Notes under the pieces: model-generated
What the model saw: only the letters and a program-made list of their open reading frames with translations
Told to the model about the DNA's origin: nothing
Database searches by the model: none
From: Taudactylus pleione
Taxonomy: Eukaryota > Chordata > Amphibia > Anura > Myobatrachidae
DNA length: 64,000 nt
Direction: 5' to 3'
Assembly: GCA_031769625.1 (NCBI GenBank)
Contig: JAUIMM010000135.1
Coordinates: forward strand, 4,158,001-4,222,000
Position numbers and translations under genes: made by a program
Shown: positions 55,456 to 64,000 of the stretch, piece by piece
Layout: every line of letters begins with the position of its first letter
How positions within the stretch are numbered: position 1 is the first letter of the stretch

Positions 55456-58400
55456 TCAGCTGCAAGGACCTGCTGTCATGGCGATGCACATAGGCACATT
55501 AAGTGACTTTGACATAGAAAAGGATGATTGGCTCCTGTATACAGAATGACTGGAACAGTATTTTGTTGCAAATAATGTTGCTGAAGAGAAACAAGTGCCA
55601 GTCCTATTACAGTAAGTGCTATAAGGGGAAAAGCCTATAGTCTTCTCTGCAGTTTAAAACAACCCCTGAGAAACCTGCTGCAAAGTCTTTTACCGATTGT
55701 GTTAAGATTTTACAAGTTCATCTGTATCCTAAGCCTCTCCTGATAGCAGAACGGTTCAGATTCTATAAACGGAACCAGGATGATGGGGAGTCAGTGGCTG
55801 TATATGTGGCAGAACTAAAAAGACTGTCAGAGCACTGTCAGTTTGGAGAAGGCCTGAACGAAGCTCTGAGAGATAGTCTGGAGTGTGGGATTCCTAATGA
55901 GAGTTTTGCGATCTAGATGACATTACTGTGATAGGCTCATCTGATGCAGAATACCTTTAAACCTGAATCTGGTGTTGCAGCAGCTTGAATAATATGAGCT
56001 AAGAGCCAGAAGAGACTAGTGTGAGTTTATCATGGCCTCTGTTGCATACTATGGGTACACTATTGATGCCAATGGACTGCACAAATGTCAGGTAAAAATG
56101 GAAGCTGTGTTAAAGGCTCCCCGCTAAAAGATATGTATACTAGCTTCACTCCTTCTTGGGGTTCATTAACTAGGAATACATACGAATCCCGACAGCGGCA
56201 GGCCGACACGGCTGAAAATCCTGATCGTCCCCAGGTAAGTATGAACTAACCTAACTTAATCCCCCTAACCCTTCTTAGGGGTGCCTAACCCTAACCTTCC
56301 CCCAGTGCCTAACTCTAATCTCCCCTCTAAGTTCCTAAACCTAACCCCCCCTTCCCCACCGCCTAAACATAAGTCCCCCGGGGGGGGTGCCTAACCCGAA
56401 GTCCCCCCCGGGGGTGCCTAACCCTAACCCTCCCTCCTCCTAGCCTAACTCTAACCTCCCGGGGGGATGTCTAACCCTAAGTAGCCCCTGGGAGCCCTAA
56501 CCCTCCCCCCCGTGGCTGTCCGCAGCGGCGCCCGGCATCACTTCGATCGGGATGCCGGGCACCAGTCTCCCAGCGATGGTAAAATGACAGGCATCTAGAA
56601 TTAGATGCCTGTGATTTAACCCTTGCCGGGATAAAGCAGTCGGGAAGCCGGCTGTCGGGATTACGTGCGCCGGCTTCCCGATTGCATACCATTAACTATT
56701 ACCACAGATTTTTGCCTAACTTAGCAACAGTTCTGCATCCATTACATTAGTTGCTCCAGCAGGGTCAAAAATGGCTATATTCAAAGGACTGTGAGTGTGC
56801 TTTTACACAGGCAAAGGACTTGATTATGTCAGACAAAATATTAACGCATTACGACCCCTCGCCTGTGATGCCTCAGCTTACAGCATTGGAGCTGTTATGT
56901 CACATACTATGCCAGATGGCCAGGAACGCCCAATCGACTTCGCATCTCGGGACCTATCCAAGGCTGAACGTACCTACAGTATGCACAGATTGACAGGGAA
57001 GCCTTAAGCCAGGTTTGGGGGTGTAAAACGGTTAAATCAATATTTATATGGAAAGCAATTCACACTTATAACTGACCAACAACCGCTCTTGTCTATCTTT
57101 AACCCTCGGAAGAGTATTCCCGTCACTGCGACGGCAAGGATGCAGCGCTGGGCCCTGTTCTTAGGTGGACATTGCTAGACTATAGAATTTAAGAAGACTG
57201 CACAACATGCTAATGAAGATGGTTTGTCTTGATTGCCTTTATAGACAACCCCATTGACACAGAAAACCGAGGAGTCTTGGGATGTTTTCACAATGACGCA
57301 AGTGAAATGTCTTCCTAGAACTTCAAATTTGATCAGACATGAGACTGGTCCCCATCTTTGCTGAAGTACTCACAACACAAAAAGGGTGGGTTGCGCCACT
57401 GCGCTGGCAGCTGGACCCTTACTTCGGAGGCATGAGTTGACAGTTGATTCCGGCTGCCTCCTCTGGGGGTTGTGGATCATCGTGTCTGTTAAACTGTGAA
57501 CAACAGTCTTGGAAAAACTACATGAGGGCCACTTAGATGTAGTCAAAATAAAGGCATGGACCAGGAGTTTTGTATGGTGGCCAGGGTTGGATCAGCAGTT
57601 GAAGAATCTGGCCAGAGAGTGTTACGGGTGCCAATCTGTCCAAAATATGCCCACACCAGTGCTGTTGCACCCTTGGGAGTGACCATCCATCCCGTGGAAG
57701 TGGATTCACATGGACTTTGCTGGTCCATGTTTCTGGTGGTGGTGGATGCCTGTTCCAAATGGCCTGAAATTTTTACAGTCACTTCTCCTGCAGCTGCACA
57801 CATGGTGGATGTTGAGGAGTCTTATTGCCAGAACAGGGGTACCGTAGCAGTTGGTCAGTGATAATGGGCTTGGTTTACCGCTGAAGAGTTTTGGACCTTC
57901 ATGAAGAAAAATGGAATTCAGCACATTACCTCTGCACTGTATCACCCGGCTATGAATGGATTGGATGAACATTTCATACAAACTTTAAAGCAAGCTGGCT
58001 GTGCCATGTGCACAGGCAAGGGAACATTACAGCACAAGTTTTCCAATTTCTTGTTTGCATACAGGAATGCTGTTCATGCCACAACCAACCAAACCTCAGC
58101 TATGTTGTTCCTGGGTAGGGACCTCGGGTCTAGACTGGATTTGATCAAACCAAATATTTGCAGATTAATTCGTGACTGGCAACTGAAGCAGTCTCAAGTT
58201 CCCAGGGCACCACAATTCGGGCTTTGTCAGTAGGACAGACTGTGTGCGCACAAAACTACCATGGAGAGCAGAAGTGGGTAATTGCAAAGGTTAGGTAATG
58301 TAGAGGACCATTGTGATACATATTGGAATTTGAGCTCCGGTGTACTATGGCACAGAAGCCTGGATCAACTACAGGAGCATGACGGATTACCTGCACTTGA

Positions 58401-58660
58401 TGGAGTAAAATCTACTACAGAAATTTTGGTGTAAGTGCCTGCATCAGGGGATACAGAGATGACTTGTCTGGGGTACAGTGGAAATATTTTGTTACTGGGC
58501 ATTTTTGGGCTGACAGACTGTCACCAGGTATCAGCTTGTGTTTTTACTGCCAGCAAGTGGTGCATAGATCATATGTAATAATGTTTTCTGAGTATATTAT
58601 ACTGAAAATCACCAACTTAGGGCTTGGAACCTGATAATAAAATTGGAGGGAGAGGTGGGA
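55456..58660 (+). pseudogene. Ty3/gypsy LTR retrotransposon, gag-pol remnant
   Basis: Gag-like sequence lies at 55480-55915 (SDFDIEKDDWLLYTE, VYVAELKRLSEHCQFGEGLN). RT C-terminus follows at 56040-56165 (TIDANGLHKCQVKMEAV). After an inserted MITE comes LLQQGQKWLYSKDCECAFTQ. RNase H is at about 56850-57000 (ACDASAYSIGAVMSHTMPDG, FASRDLSKAERTYS) and integrase at 57510-58230 (FVWWPGLDQQLKNLARECYG, then an Asp/Glu core with VSDNGLGFTAEEF, HPAMNGLDE and AYRNAVHATTNQTS). Many stops and frameshifts are present, and most of the RT and protease is missing. A polypurine tract ends at 58660. The 5' LTR was not found. Confidence 0.87.
56173..56690. mobile_element. CCCTAA-rich element in gypsy RT, 8-bp TSD ATTAACTA
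   Basis: Identical octamers ATTAACTA flank it (56165-56172, 56691-56698), a hAT-like target length. The ends GGAATACATACGAATCCCGA and ATCGGG-type GCTTCCCGATTGCATACC are imperfect inverses. The centre has irregular CCTAACCCTAACC and GGGGGTGCCTAACC units. It interrupts the gypsy RT reading frame. Confidence 0.82.
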
Positions 58661-58688
58661 TGTCCTATTCGTTATTAAGTTGTGATAT
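58640..58688 (+). other. Gypsy polypurine tract and start of 3' LTR
   Basis: AATTGGAGGGAGAGGTGGGA is directly followed by TGTCC at 58661, the usual plus-strand primer and TG... LTR start. The LTR is cut at 58688 by the L1 and should continue at 61476 (GCAGTGGTGTCTAGAGAGG). Confidence 0.6.
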
Positions 58689-61464
58689 TTCTATCCTTAA
58701 CTCCCATTCTCTTCCGCTACATTTTAATTCAGCCCTGGTGAAATTACTATTAAAACCTGGTCAGGACCCGCTCCTCCCCTCCTCCTACAGACCCATTTCC
58801 CTACTTAATACTCCTTACAAATTGCTCACAAAAATTTTAGCAGATAGAATGAAAGTAATTCTACTATCAATTATTCAGCTAGACCAAACAGGCTTTATCT
58901 GGGGCAGAAAATCCATCTCTAATATCCGAAAAGTGTTAGCAGTTCTCTGGTCCCTTGTGGCCTTCCCTTCAGGTGATCCTGCTTTCCTGTTATCTCTAGA
59001 TGCGGACATTTGATTTGGTGACCTGGGATCACCTGTTCGAGGCGCTTGCTCGTTTTGAGTTTATTGGCAGTTTTATTCGCCTTTTGGGAACATTATATTG
59101 TGAACCAACTATCCCAATATTCACCAATAGGTTCCTATCCCCTCCCTTTATCATCCAAAGGGGCACAATTTGCTGCCACATTGGAGCCCTTGGCCATTGC
59201 TCTTCGGCAAGCATCAGGTTTTACTGGCATTAAGGTCAGAGAAGTAGAGACCAAAATGGGGTTATTTGCAGATGACATGCTCCATTTTATATCGAATCCT
59301 TCAATGTCTATTCCAACCATTTTTAAGGTTATTCAAGAACTCATTTCAGTTGCTGGTTACCGAATTAATGTTATTAAATAAGAATTACTCCCTCTCGCCC
59401 CTTCCAGTCACTCTGTTTTTCTCTCTCACCTCTATATTATGTTTACAGTTACGCCACACAAACTGAAATACCTGGGGATTCATATTTCTTGCCATCTATC
59501 TCATCTATACTAACTAAAATTTAAGATGCAACTGGAAGCCTGGATGGATCTAAAACTTTCATTGCTAGGCAAGGTTATGGTCGTTAAGTTTATTGTCTTC
59601 CCTACTTACTTACTTCAAATGTTACCAATTACTATAATAAAAACGAATGTTCTCCGTTGCACCCAACTGTTCTCTAAATTTATATGGAGTAATGGTAAAC
59701 ACCGAATGCCTTGCTCCTGTACGGTATGCCTCACATTCTAGCATTTGCAAAAACAGCGCTTTTTCAATATATATTGGACTGACTTCTCCATTTGAATAAC
59801 TTTACCAACACAGTACTGGAGGAAGCTCTATTTTATCCATATTCTCCAGCAGCTTTGCTTCTCTTGCCTATCACTAAGATTCCTGAAACATGCCGTAGTA
59901 ATGTCCTCTTTTGGGTCATATATAAGGCCTGGATAGCTGTTAATAGATACCTCCAGAGTGACCCACTTTCTACACTGTATATATATATATATAGCTGTAT
60001 GGGGAAAGCTGACTTTTCTTCCCTCCTTAGAAAACCCGGCTTACAAATCCTGGTACTATAAGGGAATCCACGCCTTCAAGAATGTCTTTGACCCTGGCAG
60101 ACAACTACTTTCCTTCACACAACTTCAAGAGCGATTTCATCTGCCTCATTCAAACTTTTTTATGTACCTTCGAACCCGACACTACATCCAGTCCCTCACT
60201 GACCTCCTGGGATCTACACATACTACCTCCACTTTACAGAACGTTTTTACCTTTAGCCAAACTTATAAGTTTAAAATTTGTTTTCTTTATCCGGATCTTA
60301 TTAAGTTAAATGAGTCCTCGTAGTCCACAATTTCGGGTATTTGGCAATCTGAAATACCAGAACTGCCTGATCTTGGGGAAATGCTCCCCTATACCTCAAA
60401 GATTTTACGTAATAGAACATACATTTCACCTTCCCAAAGAAAACATTTTGTTACTAATGAAACGGGTTCATGCCTTAAATGCAATTCCCCTTGTACTACA
60501 CTAGGCCATAACTTATGGTTCTGTAGAAAAATTTGTAAATTCTGGTGCAATCTCCTTGATTATCTGACAGTGTTTTTTCATGTTCGGCTACCTATGACGG
60601 CTAGTACCTTACACTTTGCAGACTTCTCGTCTTGGGAGGAAGTCCATGATATAGCCCGTCTGATACCTATACTAGCTTTTATAGTTACAGTGGCAAAACA
60701 AGTTATTTTGTGGCACTGGATTTTTTGGTCCACTCCTACATTGGGGGAATGGAAGATAGCTTTACTAGAGGTCCTTCATCATGAACGTCGCATGGCCACA
60801 TTCTCTATTGAAAAGGGGGTAGCATCTTTCCAAAGAAATGGGGTGTATATATTGAACCAAACTCAGGAACGGATTTTGAGAGTGGTTTGAAAACACAACC
60901 TGGTTTTTGCTGCGACAACTCACTTGAGTCGAGTCGTAGTTTGCCCCTCTCCACTTTTAGAAGTGATTTATTTATTACTATTTAATGCCTTTTTACTGGT
61001 GTTTAGATGTGGATCTTGGCGACCTTCCACAACCCATCCTGCTAAGCCTAACAACTCAGGAATGATCTTTAATAATATTTAATTTCTATAGTTTTTTTAC
61101 CTCTTTCTTTTATTCTTTTTTCCTATTTTCTATTCTCTTTTTTTTATTAAAAATTTTTTTCTCTATCTACCCTTTTTTACATTATGGTATCTTAGTTTAT
61201 TTCTAACATGGGACTAAATCTAAGTTTCTTTAACTCATTTATTTGATGTTATGTATGAAGGTGTTGGCTGGAGACTATGCACCTCTCTAGTTTTATAAAA
61301 AAGAAACAAATATACTGTACAGCAGTTTTGGTTATATAGAATTTATTGTATAAATATAGCAAAAAGATGACATTCTTTTTGTCTTGTATGTTCTGTTTTA
61401 CATTTCTATGTCTGTGTATTTATGTATTGTTCTATACTGTACAATAGACTTTATTAAAAAAAAA
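58689..61464 (+). pseudogene. Tx1-like L1 LINE, 5'-truncated, 11-bp TSD
   Basis: The sequence AGTTGTGATAT occurs at 58678-58688 and again at 61465-61475, directly after a run of A, giving an 11-bp target duplication. Translation starts within the RT N-terminus (SALVKLLLKPGQDPLLPSSY, RPISLLNTPYKLLTKILADR, QTGFIWGRKS). It continues with DLVTWDHLFEALARFEFIG and, in another frame, GLFADDMLHFISNP, then MVVKFIVFPTYLLQMLP. A C-terminal Cys/His block (CLKCNSPCTTLGHNLWFC) lies near 60470-60530. Several frameshifts and stops are present. The endonuclease and ORF1 are lost by 5' truncation. Confidence 0.88.
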
Positions 61465-62205
61465 AGTTGTGATATGCAGTGGTGTCTAGAGAGGAGAACA
61501 CAGTACCATATTCATGGTCTGTCTGGGACGTGAGGCCAGCCAAGGTGGCATAGCCATGCCCACAATATTATTTGACTATGCTCCAATATACATGAGGGGA
61601 CAATGCCATCCTCCAGTAATTTGGGCATGTTCAAACTATTCATGGTGGCCTTAGCAAAGTATCATCCTTAATATATGTATATATTTATTTACCGAAGATA
61701 TAGCTGTTGATATATGTGGCAATAATGTGTGATGGAGGTCAGTCCACACATTGAATAGCTTAGCCGGGTCTTTGGTTTATTAATCATCTAGAACAACAGG
61801 GTGTAAGACAATACAGGGCTAATGTAGCACAATTCAGCTACATGCAGTATGATACAGAACAAGCCAGGAGCAGGTTAACAGAGGTAGTTTGCTGTGTCTG
61901 GGCTTTGCACATAAGAATAAACCTGCAGTGGTGGCAGCTAGACTTGCAGTTCCACAATTGGTCGTGAAACAGTAATAAGCAGTAGTAACACAACGGTGGC
62001 AATGTCACATCTGTAAAGCTCAGTGACAGGACACTCATGGATACGTACTACTTCAATGAAGGATGGAGGAAAAAGAACGTGCGGTAAGCCGTGCTTGCAC
62101 AAAAGGCACATTCGGTCGGAGGTGGTGCGTACGCAGTTAGCACGCCTCCATTACTATGGGAATGTTAATGTATGGTTTGATGTCATTTGTCATCTCTGCT
62201 CGCAG

Positions 62206-62337
62206 GTGTTTCTGATACAGACTGATGGTTTGGTTTCCATGAACCCGTCTACAACAATTCCAGCATTTCCTCCACCTGCACAACCACCACCACCGCGGTA
62301 TACAGCTGAAAAAGTTACAACTGGACCAACAACATAA
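62206..62337 (+). CDS. MS4A family protein, final coding exon (C-terminal tail)
   Basis: The acceptor CTGCTCGCAG precedes 43 codons and a TAA, in phase with exon 5. The tail is Pro/Thr-rich (PAFPPPAQPPPPRYTAEKVT), with a polyproline run followed by RYTAEK. Such proline-rich tails could bind SH3 or WW domains, but no partner can be named. It ends the 287-residue protein predicted from exons at 17053-62337. The open frame can be extended upstream of the acceptor, but that part (62023-62205) has no similarity to the family and is treated as intron. A last exon of this kind is usual in MS4A genes. Confidence 0.8.
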   Translation: MFLIQTDGLVSMNPSTTIPAFPPPAQPPPPRYTAEKVTTGPTT

Positions 62338-62640
62338 TTGTGTTAAGTGAGCCTGCCAACTGCACACAGAGGTGGTAGACAATATTATTACAGTGCAACC
62401 TATTAACAATGTCTGATGATATTGGTCATGGTGTGTCTCAGTGATGTAGCTGGGCCCTTGCAGGCTGTATTATGGTTTATCCCACAAAATGTCTGCTATC
62501 CCTGTGTGTAGATACAGTAATCAAAAATGAAAGTTAAACCTGTATACCCAGTGATTTTGTAATGATTTATTATAATTGATTGAAAAATCACTACGCAAAT
62601 GACTAATTTATAGCCCGATTTAGAGTTATACATTAAACTG
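62338..62640 (+). other. Probable 3' untranslated region
   Basis: Follows the TAA. The only poly(A)-signal candidate is ATTAAA at about 62632. No AATAAA is close, so the real end may differ. Confidence 0.4.
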
Positions 62641-62859
62641 CAACTTTGGACACAGACACAAATGCAGCCAAACACTTACGTTTCTATAGCGATATTTTAA
62701 GCTATATACATCTTAAAATATACACGTGTCATCAACTCAGGAACTTGCTACAGGACTATATGATAAGCAAAGTTACTGTACACCTCCAACCTCTCTCTGT
62801 CCGCGAGGACATCAAATTTCACCATACCCACAACACCCCATTTCTTTCTTTTCCAACCT

Positions 62860-64000
62860 ACCCCTTCCCTTCCATCCTACCAACATGGATTTCTCTCTCC
62901 CCAGTATCTGGAGATGAAGTCATGGCCCACATCTGGTCCTCCCCCTTACACCTCCTTTTTAATCCTATCACCTTCCACCTCCTTCACAACCTCTCCTGTT
63001 GACTGTTTCCATCTTGCCCAACTCTTCAATATCTTCCTCTCGTCAGGCACTGACTGCCCTGCTTTCAAGCATGCCCATGTCTCCCAATTCTTAGCATACC
63101 CACCACTGGTCCTTACACTCTCTCCAACTACCACCCAATCTCTCTCCTCCCATTTTCCTCCAAACTCCTTGAGCAGATAGACTACAACCACCTTTCTGCC
63201 TTTCTCTCCTACCACTCCTTTCTTGACCCATTATAGTCTGGCTTTTGTACTCTCCACTCCACAGAAACTTGTTGCCAAATCCAAGGGCCACTCCTCTCTG
63301 CTTATTCTACTCAACCACTATGCTGCTTTCGACACTGTGGGCCACCCTCTTCTTTTGTAAATCCTTTGGTCTGCATGATACTGCCCTCTCCTGGCTGTCC
63401 TCCTATCTCTGACCATTTTTTTCTCCATCTCCTCCACTTCCACTACCGGTAGGTGTCTACCAAGATCCTATTCTTGACGTCTCCTATTCTCCCTACATAG
63501 GTGAGATCATCAGCTCTTTTGGGCTTATATATCATCTCTATGCTGATGACACTCAGTTCTACCTCTCTGCCTCTGACCTACCCCACTCTCTCCTCACTCG
63601 TATCTCCAACTTTCTTTCTGCTATTGTTTCCAGGATGTCCCAGCTCTTTCTTAAACTTAACATGTCTAAGACTGAGCTTATCATCTTACCACCCTCCCAC
63701 ATAACCTCACTTCCCACAATTTCATTATCTATTAATGGCACAAGTATCTCCACTAGACCCCAAGTGCGCTGTCTTGGAGTTATCCTTGACTTCTCCCTCT
63801 TCTTCAAACCACACATTCAGTACATCTCACAGTCCTGCAGTCTGCATCTCAGAAATATCTCCAGGATCAGACCCTTTCTCACCCTGGAGGCAAGTAAGAC
63901 CCTCATCCACTCACTGTTCATCTCCAGATTGAACTACTGTAACCTCCTACTTTCTGGCATCCCTACCTCCCATCTCTCTCCACTATAATCTCCTCAAATG
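62860..64000 (+). pseudogene. L2/CR1-type LINE reverse transcriptase fragment (runs off the window)
   Basis: The plus strand gives, across shifting frames, SNYHPISLLPFSSKLLEQID, then a damaged middle (AFDTVGHPLLL-like). The catalytic YADDTQFYLSASD is near 63540-63580, followed by QLFLKLNMSKTELIILPPS, RCLGVILDFSLFFKPHI and LEASKTLIHSLFISRLNYCN. This is the RT and thumb of an L2/CR1-group element. Stops at 63173-63180 and several frameshifts disable it. The 3' part lies beyond the window. Confidence 0.85.

Larger units (their letters stand above)
55129..62205 (+). other. MS4A intron 5 (7.1 kb)
   Basis: A phase-0 GT...AG intron almost filled by a Ty3/gypsy element with a nested MITE and an L1. 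The 55129-55455 stretch shows no recognisable feature. The 61476-62205 stretch probably starts with the rest of the gypsy 3' LTR; its end was not located. Confidence 0.82.

Noticed and set aside
62023..62205. Upstream extension of the last MS4A exon as an independent ORF
   Set aside because: A good splice acceptor at 62204-62205 keeps phase with exon 5, and the extension has no MS4A similarity.
63001..63290. Minus-strand frames opposite the L2 fragment
   Set aside because: The plus strand carries the RT blocks in the right order; the reverse frames are purine-rich shadows.

Overview
The window is vertebrate nuclear DNA, most likely from a large-genome anuran amphibian. This is inferred from one tetraspanning MS4A-type gene with phase-0 introns split over about 45 kb, combined with the mobile-element mix (Tx1-like L1 LINEs, Rex1/L2-type LINEs, Penelope-like elements, a Ty3/gypsy element, hAT transposons and many hairpin MITEs). 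No bacterial-type operon, rRNA, tRNA or CRISPR array is seen.

Host gene. Six plus-strand exons (17053-17338, 20183-20293, 36232-36288, 46302-46469, 55006-55128, 62206-62337) join without breaking frame into a 287-residue MS4A (membrane-spanning 4-domains A) family protein. Every intron has GT...AG ends and is phase 0. The second extracellular loop is an unusual Tyr/Asn-rich, microsatellite-like stretch between two cysteines. Everything else in the window is intergenic or intronic mobile DNA.

Layout. 1-17052: upstream flank with an inverted pair of Penelope fragments and a detached GIY-YIG domain, a minus-strand Rex1/L2-type LINE with one in-frame stop, several MITEs, and a Tx1-like L1 flanked by a roughly 320-bp direct repeat. 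Intron 1: a Harbinger-like MITE holding a fragment of a serial-palindrome element. Intron 2 (about 16 kb): an old hAT with an internal inversion and two minisatellites, a decayed young hAT with a 19-unit array, and a hAT-type element carrying its own minisatellite. Intron 3 (10 kb): a complete 6,055-bp hAT with perfect 8-bp target-site duplications and an intact 1038-aa BED-finger transposase, plus serial-hairpin MITEs. Intron 4 (8.5 kb): an internally deleted hAT that still encodes a 341-aa BED-only protein, and a relic resembling the end of coding exon 1. Intron 5 (7 kb): a Ty3/gypsy element interrupted by a MITE, whose presumed 3' LTR is split by a 5'-truncated L1. Downstream of the last exon lies an L2-type LINE fragment.

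The most interesting system is the hAT family. Four copies share end sequences, and their 8-bp target-site duplications match at 8/8 (three copies) or 7/8. They also share a TATA box plus a YY1-like start-site motif facing the transposase. The three younger copies carry 19, 11 or 4 units of a roughly 160-bp leader repeat, each unit holding a palindromic CACGTG E-box. Within one host gene they represent an intact autonomous copy, a truncated BED-only copy (a possible KP-like repressor), a repeat-scrambled copy and an old inverted copy.
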